From assembly GCF_002260525.1 (NCBI RefSeq), contig NZ_MRYI01000003.1, forward strand, positions 248,001-312,000: a stretch of DNA of 64,000 nucleotides, read 5' to 3'. A model generated the notes under the pieces. The model was given only the letters and a program-made list of their open reading frames with translations. It was not told the origin of the DNA and searched no databases. The first letter of the stretch is position 1, and each line of letters opens with the position of its first letter. Source of the stretch: Hahella sp. CCB-MM4 (GTDB lineage Bacteria > Pseudomonadota > Gammaproteobacteria > Pseudomonadales > Oleiphilaceae). The translations under genes and the position numbers were made by a program. Positions 17,582-25,495 of the stretch are shown here, piece after piece.

Positions 17582-19195
17582 ATGTCGCTTCAAACTGCAT
17601 TGGTGGTGGATGATTCAAAACTCGCCCGCATTACCCTGCAAAGACTGCTGCAAAAACATAATTTGCAGGTAGAACTGGCTGAGTCCGGTGTCCAGGCTAT
17701 TGAAATGCTGGAGAGTACCATGCCGGATATCATATTCATGGATCATCTGATGCCAGAATTGGATGGATTTGAGGCCACTAAAAAAATCAAGGCCAACCCC
17801 AGCACTGCCCACATCCCTGTGATCATGTGTACAGGTAAGGAAGGGGTTGATAACTACGATGAACAGGCCAGAGGCATAGGAGCTTCAGGCACCCTGTCGA
17901 AACCACCGCAACCTGACCAGTTATCCATCGTGCTGGCCGCAGCCCAATCCGGCGAAAATCTCGTCAGCCATCGGATACATGAGCCTGCTGCTAGTGTAAA
18001 CGCGGCTAATATAAATAATACGGCCCACGAAGAACCTGCGGCACCTCAACCTGCCCAGCAATCGGCCGGCCATGAGCCCGCGCATCCTTCCATCGATCTC
18101 AAGGAGGTCATTGATCGTCTGGTAGCCTTGGAGCACAAAAAGACAGATCTGCCCTCTTTCGATGCCTTTGAGTCCCGCCTGAGTTCATCAGAATCCAGCA
18201 TTGCCGGACTTCAGGATGCCATGATTGCGCTTAAGGAGTCGGTTAAAGACAGTGCTTCCGAGCCTGCCACAGAACAGTTTGAATCTTTCCAGTCGCAACT
18301 GGATTCGCTTGGCCAGCAGCTAAGCGGCATTCGCAACGAACTCCCACAGGCAGATTCCCTGCGCTCAGACATAGAGGGCGGTATGGAAGGCATCATCCAA
18401 GAACGTATTGCCTCTGCCCTGGCTGATTTCAAAACTGCGTTGGAAAACTCTCAGGAAAAGCCGGACAGCCGGGAAATCACGTCAAAAGTGGTTCAGGAAG
18501 TGGAAGAGGCCATTACGCCGCTGCTTGAGGAAGAAATCAGAAACCTGGAGAAACGGCTGTCTGTCACCATTGACGAGGCCGTCAGTGAATCCCGTAAAGA
18601 CTTGGATGATCAGTTAAGTGAGTCCATCAAGGAAGCAGAGCTTAAAGCCAAGCCTATCCCTGGCGAACCCGATCTGGACAACCTGATAGAACGGATCCGG
18701 GCAGATATTTCCGATATTGCCACCCACACTGCGACTGCGGCAGTTGATGTCAATCTGGAAGACCGGCTCGCAGACTTTAAGGAACAAATCAACAAGGCAC
18801 GGGCTGATATTCAGAATGTTGCCCAATCCGCGGCAGCCAAAGCCGATATTGGCGATATCATCAGCAATCCGAAGCTGGAAACGATGATTGAAGGTACCGT
18901 CGAGGAAATGTTGCGGGTTCAGATCAGCAAACAGGGGCAGGAGCTCGTCCAGCAAATCGCCAAGGCCCTGCGTGAGCAAACAGAAGAGAAGCAGCAGGAA
19001 TTTACGGATATGGCTGCCAAACTCGAAGCTGTTGAACAGAGCAATATCGAGTTGGTCACCAAAATCAGTGATCTGGAAGAACAGAATCTTGCGCCTACCA
19101 AGTCATCAAGTTCCAACAGCGGTGGCATTGTGCTGGGTGGGGCTGCATTGGTAACCGCTGTCGTAGCCGTCGCCAAAGCTTTTGGTCTCTTCTAG
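17582..19195 (+). CDS. Response regulator with long coiled coil and C-terminal membrane tail
   Basis: A 537-residue protein of unusual build. Residues 1-120 are a complete CheY-type receiver domain: acidic pair Asp10-Asp11, phospho-acceptor Asp54 in FMDHLMPELDG, the switch Thr in MCTGKEG and the Lys of LSKPP. About 120-170 is an Ala/Pro/Glu-rich linker. Residues 170-505 are almost continuous coiled coil with DUF-like repeats of acidic and amide residues and no recognisable enzyme or DNA-binding domain. Residues 514-537 form one hydrophobic segment ending the protein, like a tail anchor. It seems monocistronic, with a terminator downstream and a CRP-like site upstream. No partner kinase is adjacent. 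A scaffold positioned at the membrane and switched by phosphorylation is my inference. Confidence 0.85.
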   Translation: MSLQTALVVDDSKLARITLQRLLQKHNLQVELAESGVQAIEMLESTMPDIIFMDHLMPELDGFEATKKIKANPSTAHIPVIMCTGKEGVDNYDEQARGIGASGTLSKPPQPDQLSIVLAAAQSGENLVSHRIHEPAASVNAANINNTAHEEPAAPQPAQQSAGHEPAHPSIDLKEVIDRLVALEHKKTDLPSFDAFESRLSSSESSIAGLQDAMIALKESVKDSASEPATEQFESFQSQLDSLGQQLSGIRNELPQADSLRSDIEGGMEGIIQERIASALADFKTALENSQEKPDSREITSKVVQEVEEAITPLLEEEIRNLEKRLSVTIDEAVSESRKDLDDQLSESIKEAELKAKPIPGEPDLDNLIERIRADISDIATHTATAAVDVNLEDRLADFKEQINKARADIQNVAQSAAAKADIGDIISNPKLETMIEGTVEEMLRVQISKQGQELVQQIAKALREQTEEKQQEFTDMAAKLEAVEQSNIELVTKISDLEEQNLAPTKSSSSNSGGIVLGGAALVTAVVAVAKAFGLF

Positions 19196-19251
19196 GACAG
19201 GCTCTGCAGGTAGATAGAATTGCACTTCTCTCGTCATAACGAGTCATCAAG

Positions 19252-19283
19252 AAAAGGGCCGGCATCATCACCGGCCCTTTTTT
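19252..19283. terminator. Bidirectional rho-independent terminator
   Basis: AAAAGGGCCGG, loop CATCATCA, CCGGCCCTTTTTT. It ends the response regulator gene on the plus strand and can also serve the convergent beta-helix/cytochrome gene. Confidence 0.9.
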
Positions 19284-19352
19284 CTATTTACCTATCATGA
19301 TTCTCAACATGATCGGGTGCTCTATATGGTTGAGTCATTGAATTTACATCGC

Positions 19353-21761
19353 CTACTGCAACTGCACGCCGGGTGGCTGACATACCTCCGTCAAAGTACT
19401 GATCCATTCCCTGACTACATCGATTCCCCCTTGATGGTGAATGCTGCGCCCAAGCTCCGGCATACGGATAGCCGGATCATTGGATTCCATGCGATATACC
19501 AGGATGGATTCGTCCGGATTCCCCGGCGCAATATCAAAGGAATAACCACCAGAACCCCGCCCGGCTGCAACAGGACTCTTACATACGCCATAGGTACTGT
19601 TCACCGGCTGCTCTTCATTAAGCAACAGTCCGGTGGCATAAGCTCTGCCGCCGGCGCTGTGGCAATGTGCACAGTTGATGTCCAGGTACGCTTTCGCCCT
19701 GGCCTGCAGCGTTCCGTCACCAGGGTCGTTCCAGGTGGGTGTCCGGGGGATTTCTGCTGAATCAGGAGCACTGTGCAACATCTGCAGCTGTGCCATCAGA
19801 TCCAGCTGATTACCGCCATCGGGTAACCCCATCTCATCGGCGAAAGCATAGACTTTATTCATCAGCCTAGCTTTGGGACCGATAGGCAACAGAAGGCCGC
19901 CGTTGGCATGACAGCTCTTACACTGATTGGCATTGGGCACCCGGTAGCTGGAAGTCATCACTTCACCCTCCGGCGTGGTAATTTCGAAAGTTTCACTCCC
20001 ACCACCAAGAGCAAGATGCGCCACACCGGTTTGTCTGTCCCAGATATATGGTAGTCCGACCCAACCGGCTTCTCTGCGAATCAGCAACCGGGTTTCAACA
20101 ACAGTCTCCGGGCTTCCAGGCTGTTCTGCTACCAAAGGCATGGCAAATGTCTTCGCAATGATGGTGCCGACCGGGAAGCCAAGCAGTCCGGCACCCTGGT
20201 ACTCAGCAGGAGTGCCTTCCGGGAGGAATATAAAACGATACTTATTGGCATAATCGCTGAACAGCGGGCTGGTCAGATCATAATGGAAGCCATTATTAGC
20301 GTCTCGGGTGGGATCTGCTTGATTGGCGAACAGGTGGTAACTTTGTAGTTCAGGGCAGTTCACCACGTGGGCATCAAAGTTAACGCCATCCGTATCCGCA
20401 CCACACAGTGCTTCAACTTCTTCCGGAGTGTATTCATCACCATCGTCATCCGGGACCGGTGGAAAGTCGCCCAACTCAACCGGAGGTAAAGAGACATTCT
20501 GACATTGATAGGGCCCCAGATCCGTCAGTACCGGTCCCCCGGGAAGACCAAAAAATTTATACAACCAGGTATCCGTATTCATCAACTGCAGATTGCCGAA
20601 CAGAGAAGGAAAACCCAGTTTCGTCTTATTGTTGGTGATGCACAGAGACGCAAACTCCGGCCCGGCAGCGGTGATGCCGTCGACACTGATATCGGAAACC
20701 GGCTTGAAGCTGGTGAGATGGAGAATATTATTGAGGGTGTTGAAGTCAGTGCCGTCATAATAGGGAAATCTTGGACGGCTGATCTTATTGTCCCTGATCG
20801 TCACCCGTTCCGGGAATGGATCGTAGCCGGGTGGCAACGGAAGATCATTCAACAGCGCGATAGCAACATAGCTTACCACGGTCGCTCCAACAGTCTTATT
20901 TCCGATAACTTTGTTGTTATAAATCTCAACATCATCGGTCGCCATCACCATCACCCCGGTACCTGATGGCACATTCCCTACAATGTTCCCCGCCGGCGCA
21001 AAGTTAGAGGTGTTGTTGTCGACGACCGTGTTATTGAATACCCGGGAATGAGATCCTGCCTGGGACAGGCCGGGAAGATCAAATACCAGGATACCGCCGG
21101 TGTTATGCGTGGCAGTATTTTCATAAACATCCGCACGCTGGGTGTTTTCGATTTCAATCCCGGCAACGTTGTATTCCGCCAGATTCCGACGAACCACGAC
21201 ATCAGCGGACTGCCCGACATAAATGCCGGCATCAGAAGCGCCACGAACAATGCTGTCTTCCACCAGCACATTCTGGCTAAGCACCGGATACAAACCATAG
21301 GCTCCATTGGTTTCATCAGGTCCGTTGGTCCACTCCACCCTGACCCGGCGTATAACAATACCGTCGGCACCTTCTATCCTCAAACCATCACCGGCAGTAT
21401 CTTCTATTGCCAGATCTTCCGCGGTGAAAGCATCAGCCACTACCAGAACCCCCTGAGCACCACTGGGCTGATTCTTGAAGCTGAGAATGGTTTTATCCAT
21501 CCCCTGCCCTTTTAAAGTGACATGCGAGGTATTCAGTACCAGTTCGTCATCAAAATGGTAGCTACCGGCTGGCAGGTTGATGGTGGTCCCGGGTTTTACC
21601 GTGATAAATGCCTCTTGCAGGCGATAAGGAAGGTCCGGTCCCGGCTCCAGGTTTACTACATCACCAGGCGCGGCCGACGCCTGCTGCCAGCCCGTTACAG
21701 CCAGCAAGAGTATCCATAGCAGCGGCCCGAAGGTCGCGTCTTTGAGTCGTATCAGTCTCAT
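19353..21761 (-). CDS. Fused parallel beta-helix / SO_2930-type diheme cytochrome protein
   Basis: An 802-residue exported protein with a signal peptide (about 1-30, cleavage near QASAA). Residues about 35-420 are a right-handed parallel beta-helix with many short Asn-rich turns (VEDSIVRG, VYENTATHN, IYNNKVIGN), resembling the TIGR03805 family. After a Pro/Asp-rich linker (about 425-450) comes a domain like the SO_2930/HNE_0200 (TIGR03806) family, with two c-type heme motifs: CKSCH in NANQCKSCHANGG and CAHCH in DINCAHCHSAGG. In the organisms I know these two families are separate neighbouring genes; here they are one open frame. A TetR gene is divergent. Function of both families is unknown; periplasmic or surface redox binding is a guess. 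Confidence 0.85.
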   Translation of the reverse strand: MRLIRLKDATFGPLLWILLLAVTGWQQASAAPGDVVNLEPGPDLPYRLQEAFITVKPGTTINLPAGSYHFDDELVLNTSHVTLKGQGMDKTILSFKNQPSGAQGVLVVADAFTAEDLAIEDTAGDGLRIEGADGIVIRRVRVEWTNGPDETNGAYGLYPVLSQNVLVEDSIVRGASDAGIYVGQSADVVVRRNLAEYNVAGIEIENTQRADVYENTATHNTGGILVFDLPGLSQAGSHSRVFNNTVVDNNTSNFAPAGNIVGNVPSGTGVMVMATDDVEIYNNKVIGNKTVGATVVSYVAIALLNDLPLPPGYDPFPERVTIRDNKISRPRFPYYDGTDFNTLNNILHLTSFKPVSDISVDGITAAGPEFASLCITNNKTKLGFPSLFGNLQLMNTDTWLYKFFGLPGGPVLTDLGPYQCQNVSLPPVELGDFPPVPDDDGDEYTPEEVEALCGADTDGVNFDAHVVNCPELQSYHLFANQADPTRDANNGFHYDLTSPLFSDYANKYRFIFLPEGTPAEYQGAGLLGFPVGTIIAKTFAMPLVAEQPGSPETVVETRLLIRREAGWVGLPYIWDRQTGVAHLALGGGSETFEITTPEGEVMTSSYRVPNANQCKSCHANGGLLLPIGPKARLMNKVYAFADEMGLPDGGNQLDLMAQLQMLHSAPDSAEIPRTPTWNDPGDGTLQARAKAYLDINCAHCHSAGGRAYATGLLLNEEQPVNSTYGVCKSPVAAGRGSGGYSFDIAPGNPDESILVYRMESNDPAIRMPELGRSIHHQGGIDVVREWISTLTEVCQPPGVQLQ

Positions 21762-21886
21762 AACAGCCTCACGTTGTTGTTTTTGTTTATTTACAGCTGA
21801 TGATGCCGGTCAACCTTTCCATGGACAGCAGATCCATTTATTTGCTGAACGACGTTAAAAGATTAGGCGACTTTTTAAGCACTTAT

Positions 21887-21902
21887 TGTGACCACAATCA
21901 CA
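21887..21902. promoter_or_regulatory. Perfect CRP/Vfr-type palindrome
   Basis: TGTGACCACAATCACA is an exact TGTGA-N6-TCACA site. It lies in the 306-base divergent region between the beta-helix/cytochrome gene (start 21761) and the TetR gene (start 22068), about 126 bases from the former. Confidence 0.6.
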
Positions 21903-22067
21903 AAGTCAGTTTTATTTCGAGTGATACTCAGGTTTAGCAGAGATCGTTTTTAGGACCGGATCACAGAGAAGGAATCCTTGCTATAACAATTCGTTAGATA
22001 GCTTGTCCAACAACGACAGATTCAGTAGTCTCATTGAACTACCTTACAGCAGGAGAAAGAATCCAGC

Positions 22068-22661
22068 GTGCGAGTTGTGCCCAAACAAAGCCGGTCCCAG
22101 GCCAAAATAGATCTAATTCTCAGCACGACCGCAGCTCTGCTGGTTGAGCACGGAGCCGACGCGATCACCATGAGCGATATTGCGGCCAACTGCGAATTAC
22201 CCATTGGCACGCTGTATCACTACTTTCCGAACAAGAATCAGGTGTTAAAAACGCTGGCGGAACAGTCCATCAACGCCATCGATGAGGAACTCGGCCAAGC
22301 CATTGAGCAGGCCTCAAGATCCAATATCGATTGGATGACACTGGTGGATATGGTGTTTGATGCCTATCGACAGGCCCCAGGGCTGATGCCCCTGTTTCAG
22401 GCCATCAAAGCTATCCCTGAACTTCGGGACATCGTGGATAATTCCAATGCCAGAGTCGCAGAGATTCTGGCTAACCACGTTGATCCCCGGCGCCGTCTTC
22501 CACCTGAACGCCGCTTACTGGTGTGCAGACTCATTTCTGAGCTGGTACAGTCCTGCCTCGAGTACGCTCTGATTCAATGTGTTGACTCGGTCAAGGTCAA
22601 AGAAATTTCCAACGAACTGAAAGTCATGTTGTCTGCTTTACAGAACCACTATTTCAGATAG
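22068..22661 (+). CDS. TetR family transcriptional regulator
   Basis: A 197-residue one-component repressor-type protein. The N-terminal TetR helix-turn-helix (about residues 12-58) is clear: ITMSDIAANCELPIGTLYHYFPNKNQVL. The C-terminal ligand domain is helical and not assignable to a subgroup. The GTG start at 22068 has AGGAG 12 bases upstream, somewhat far. It is transcribed away from the beta-helix/cytochrome gene, so that gene and its own promoter are the most likely targets. The ligand is unknown. Confidence 0.92.
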   Translation: MRVVPKQSRSQAKIDLILSTTAALLVEHGADAITMSDIAANCELPIGTLYHYFPNKNQVLKTLAEQSINAIDEELGQAIEQASRSNIDWMTLVDMVFDAYRQAPGLMPLFQAIKAIPELRDIVDNSNARVAEILANHVDPRRRLPPERRLLVCRLISELVQSCLEYALIQCVDSVKVKEISNELKVMLSALQNHYFR

Positions 22662-22723
22662 CCGGGCAACCTGCCACTGATATTTCCCTTCGTGACTGCG
22701 GTTTCCACTGCAGTGCAATAGCC

Positions 22724-22840
22724 GTGTAGCTCCTTTATTTATGTAACTCCTCTATTTATGTAATTCCTTTATTTATGTAACTGCATTATTTGTGTAACTC
22801 CCTTACTTGTGTAATTCCTATATTTGCTTAATTTCTCTAT
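22724..22840 (+). repeat. 17-bp tandem repeat array (about 7 copies), intergenic
   Basis: Six full and one partial 17-bp units of the form ATGTAACTCCTTTATTT, starting at 22724, 22741, 22758, 22775, 22792, 22809 and 22826, with divergence increasing to the right. It lies about 60 bases after the TetR stop. No ORF crosses it. The remaining interval to 23127 shows no recognised element. Confidence 0.9.
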
Positions 22841-23127
22841 GAGAGTCATTTTCTGCTAGTCCAATTTCGCCGCCAGTTCAATACAGCGATAGCGTGACAG
22901 AACATTTTATCATTATTTTACAAGAAATAAGGGTTACTACCTATGCCAGATAGCCGACATGTGTACTATTACTAATCTGTCTGCATTTTAACCGGCAGGC
23001 AGGTGAGTAACGAAGTTGTGAACCGGAAAATTCTAAACAGCCCGTCGGCTTCTTCTCACCGGCATATCTAACTGAACTGAAATCTTTTGGTTGCAGTCAC
23101 TTATACCATCAACAGGGAGAACACTAA

Positions 23128-23958
23128 GTGAATCGGAAGACCATCTTTATCCAATCCATCGTTGTACTAATCGCATCCATCTTCGTCAGCAATGCTTTTG
23201 CATACGATCATTCCTTCTTACCCGACAAACCGCTCATCCTAATCGGCGGATCTTATGCCAATGCCAATACTCCGCTGCATCAGGATCTGCAGGGACCGCT
23301 TCAAGGTCTCTCGGTAGGTTCCGGTGACTATATTGACCTTGGCACGGCACTGACCCGCCTCGGGGCCAAAGTCCGCAATGAAGGCCAGGCCGGCGCCACC
23401 ACGTTCAGCCGGATAAGCTGTAACCCCGTATGTGGTGAGTCCACCTGGGACAGCTACTCGACACAACTGCAAAGAGGCTTACGTCGTGTCGCCACATTCG
23501 ACAGTAACGGACCTACCGGCTATAACGCGGACTACGTCATTATCAGCATCGGTAATGATTGCCTGCACTCCGATTCATTCGGTATTAAGCAGACGCTGAC
23601 AGGCCCCTGCTCCTTCGCCGAAATGAATGAAGCCGTTGACCGCCTGATTGCCGTCGGACAGGAAGTTCTCGACCTTGGAATGACACCTGTGTATTCCATG
23701 TATCCCAAAGCCAGAGATCTCGACCTGCCACTATTTGCCCAAGTGTCCGGATTGATTTGGGCCATGACGAACGAACAGTTTGATGCCTTCGGTCAGTTGT
23801 ATGCCTCAAGAATCCGCAATGAACTTCCCGACGCAGTGCTGGTAAAAACCTGGAAATATTTTGACCACCGCGGAGATGGCATTCATCCGGATGAGCCGAC
23901 AGTAATGATCGGGGCATATCGTCTCCTGCGTGCTATTGCCAGGCACCAAAGACACTAG
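23128..23958 (+). CDS. Secreted SGNH/GDSL-type hydrolase
   Basis: A 276-residue exported protein with signal peptide MNRKTIFIQ...SNAFA (about 1-25). SGNH blocks are visible: LIGGSYAN (block I, nucleophile Ser42), a Gly in NEGQAGATT (block II), ISIGNDC (block III, Asn) and DGIHPDEP (block V Asp and His). Such enzymes are esterases, lipases or acyl/acetyl carbohydrate esterases; the substrate is not predictable here. The GTG start has GGGAG upstream. Block I has GGS instead of GDS, which is tolerated in SGNH proteins. Two Cys pairs may form disulfides. Confidence 0.8.
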   Translation: MNRKTIFIQSIVVLIASIFVSNAFAYDHSFLPDKPLILIGGSYANANTPLHQDLQGPLQGLSVGSGDYIDLGTALTRLGAKVRNEGQAGATTFSRISCNPVCGESTWDSYSTQLQRGLRRVATFDSNGPTGYNADYVIISIGNDCLHSDSFGIKQTLTGPCSFAEMNEAVDRLIAVGQEVLDLGMTPVYSMYPKARDLDLPLFAQVSGLIWAMTNEQFDAFGQLYASRIRNELPDAVLVKTWKYFDHRGDGIHPDEPTVMIGAYRLLRAIARHQRH

Positions 23959-24014
23959 GAAAGCCAGGAATTAGTAGCAGGGATGCTCTTCACATCCATT
24001 TTTTAATTAGCCCC

Positions 24015-24045
24015 TTGACCCTGTAGTCACTACAGGGTTTTTAAT
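24015..24045 (+). promoter_or_regulatory. CadR/PbrR-type promoter-operator with 19-bp spacer
   Basis: A -35 TTGACC (24015-24020) and a -10-like TTTAAT (24040-24045) are separated by 19 bases. Between them lies the dyad CCCTGTAG-TCA-CTACAGGG. The long spacer and dyad are the hallmark of MerR-family activated promoters and closely follow the CadR/PbrR operators. It lies about 40 bases upstream of the cation transporter start. It also looks like a hairpin plus T run, but its position before a gene favours a promoter. Confidence 0.85.
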
Positions 24046-24082
24046 TCCTTCCATGAACCATCCAACATAGAGGAACGAAATC

Positions 24083-24706
24083 ATGGCAGGTTGCTGCGAG
24101 ATGGACGCAAAACAGGACAGGCAGCGCCGACTGCTCTGGCTAGTATTAATACTCAACGGGGGAATGTTCGTCGTAGAACTGGTGGCAGGCCTTCTGGCCC
24201 AATCCACCGGGTTGTTGGCAGACTCCCTTGATATGCTGGCAGATGCTGCGGTCTACGCAATCAGTCTCTATGCTGTAGGAAGAGCCGCATCCGTCAAGAT
24301 TACCGCGGCGCGGCTGAACGGCTTGTTTCAGCTGACATTGGGAATCGGGGTATTGATAGAAATCGTCCGGCGTATCTGGACAGGAAGCTCTCCGAACGAA
24401 AGTATCATGTTGTCGGTGGCACTGGCGGCACTGGCGGTGAATGTGTTCTGCTTTGTCATGCTCTACAGCCAGCGACAGGGAGATATCAATATCCGGGCCG
24501 CCTGGATCTGTTCCCGCAATGATATGCTGGCCAATATCGGAGTCATCGTGGCGGCAGGGCTGGTGAACCAATTCGATCAGGCCTGGCCGGACTGGGCCAT
24601 TGGCGGCATTATCGCCATCGTCGTAATCCATTCAGCCGTCGGAATTCTGCGTGAAGCAAAGCACGGTGAAGCTCATGGCTGTTCAGACAAGGCCTGCCAT
24701 ACCTGA
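24083..24706 (+). CDS. Short cation diffusion facilitator (cadmium/zinc/lead-type efflux)
   Basis: A 207-residue inner-membrane protein with about six TM helices. The first helices show the CDF pattern NGGMFVVELVAGLLAQSTGLLADSLDMLADA, with acidic metal-site residues in DSLDMLAD (47-54). A second metal site may be SRNDMLAN. The C-terminal cytoplasmic domain of full CDF proteins (about 300 residues) is missing, and the ends carry Cys/His (MAGCCEMD, SDKACHT). GAGGAACG precedes the ATG. The CadR-type promoter just upstream and the adjacent cadR gene indicate induction by Cd(II), Pb(II) or Zn(II) and a role in metal efflux. Confidence 0.85.
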   Translation: MAGCCEMDAKQDRQRRLLWLVLILNGGMFVVELVAGLLAQSTGLLADSLDMLADAAVYAISLYAVGRAASVKITAARLNGLFQLTLGIGVLIEIVRRIWTGSSPNESIMLSVALAALAVNVFCFVMLYSQRQGDINIRAAWICSRNDMLANIGVIVAAGLVNQFDQAWPDWAIGGIIAIVVIHSAVGILREAKHGEAHGCSDKACHT

Positions 24707-24728
24707 GCCAGATCCAAGAAATAACTGA

Positions 24729-25187
24729 TCAATCAGGGGACGTCTCTTTCCGGGGCTCCCCCTCCCCATGACAGCCACAATCGCCTTCCACCACAGGGTG
24801 ATCGAGATCCTGCAAAATACAGCACTGACCGGCCTCCCTTTCACTGTCACAACGACTTCGGAGCGTTTTCAACCGGTTTTTGAGAGACATTAATGATGCG
24901 ATCTTGTGCTCAATGCTTTCTATATGATGATCAATGCTCTGATTAACCTCATCGCATTTCAAATCCGGATGGCTCTGGTAATGCAATAGCATTTCAATGT
25001 CTTTCAACGGCAATTCCAGCGCCCGGCAGTGACGAATAAAATGCAGGGTATCCAGATGATTCTGCCGGTAGTCCCGATAACCCGATTCGAGCCGGGCGGG
25101 TTCGTCCAGCAAACCAATACGCTCATAATAGCGAACGGTTTCCACATCACACTTTGCTTTCCGGGCCAGCACACCAATTCTCATCAT
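24729..25187 (-). CDS. cadR: CadR, MerR-family Cd(II)/Pb(II)-responsive activator
   Basis: A 152-residue MerR-family regulator. The N-terminal winged helix (MRIGVLARKAKCDVETVRYYERIGLL) is followed by the dimerisation helix. Metal ligands typical of CadR/PbrR are present: Cys78 (KCDEVN), Cys113 and the Cys122-Cys123 pair, plus Cys54 in FIRHCRAL and a C-terminal CGCHGEGE tail. The gene converges with the transporter and ends 22 bases from it, whereas cadR is often divergent from its target. The operator at 24015-24045 is upstream of the transporter, so CadR must act on that site in trans. Confidence 0.92.
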   Translation of the reverse strand: MMRIGVLARKAKCDVETVRYYERIGLLDEPARLESGYRDYRQNHLDTLHFIRHCRALELPLKDIEMLLHYQSHPDLKCDEVNQSIDHHIESIEHKIASLMSLKNRLKTLRSRCDSEREAGQCCILQDLDHPVVEGDCGCHGEGEPRKETSPD

Positions 25188-25267
25188 CGGGCCTATTTTT
25201 AGGGACTGTCAGCCGGATTTTACCAGATCAATCACGTCAATCCAGCCTCAGGAAAAGGGACTGGGAC

Positions 25268-25318
25268 TGTGTGGAAATCCGCTCACCTGCCATACCTCGA
25301 TGGGTGAAATTCCACACA
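25268..25318. repeat. Long interrupted inverted repeat upstream of the first binding-protein gene
   Basis: The outer arms TGTGTGGAA (25268-25276) and TTCCACACA (25310-25318) and inner arms TCACC (25283-25287) and GGTGA (25303-25307) could form one hairpin. No T run follows directly. It lies in the 308-base divergent gap between cadR and the solute-binding cluster and could be a regulator site or attenuator. Nothing else was recognised in the gap. Confidence 0.5.
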
Positions 25319-25495
25319 TTTCCTCTATTTCCCTCTCTCTCAAATTAATTTTATCCATTTGTTTTTTATATATTTTTTATCAACATTTCGACTTTGGTCT
25401 AAGGGTTGCAGTGCTTCCGCTGAGTCGATCAAGGTTGTAACTCACCTTTGGCGTCTCACGGGAAACCTAAAAAATAACATTACCCGGAGATAATC

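Noticed and set aside
22724-22840. Possible CRISPR array
   Set aside because: The units are directly adjacent 17-bp repeats without spacers and there are no cas genes. The same holds for the other arrays.
24019-24042. Rho-independent terminator of the SGNH hydrolase gene
   Set aside because: The hairpin with T run coincides with -35 and -10 elements at a 19-bp spacing just upstream of a metal transporter next to cadR, so a CadR promoter is the better reading.
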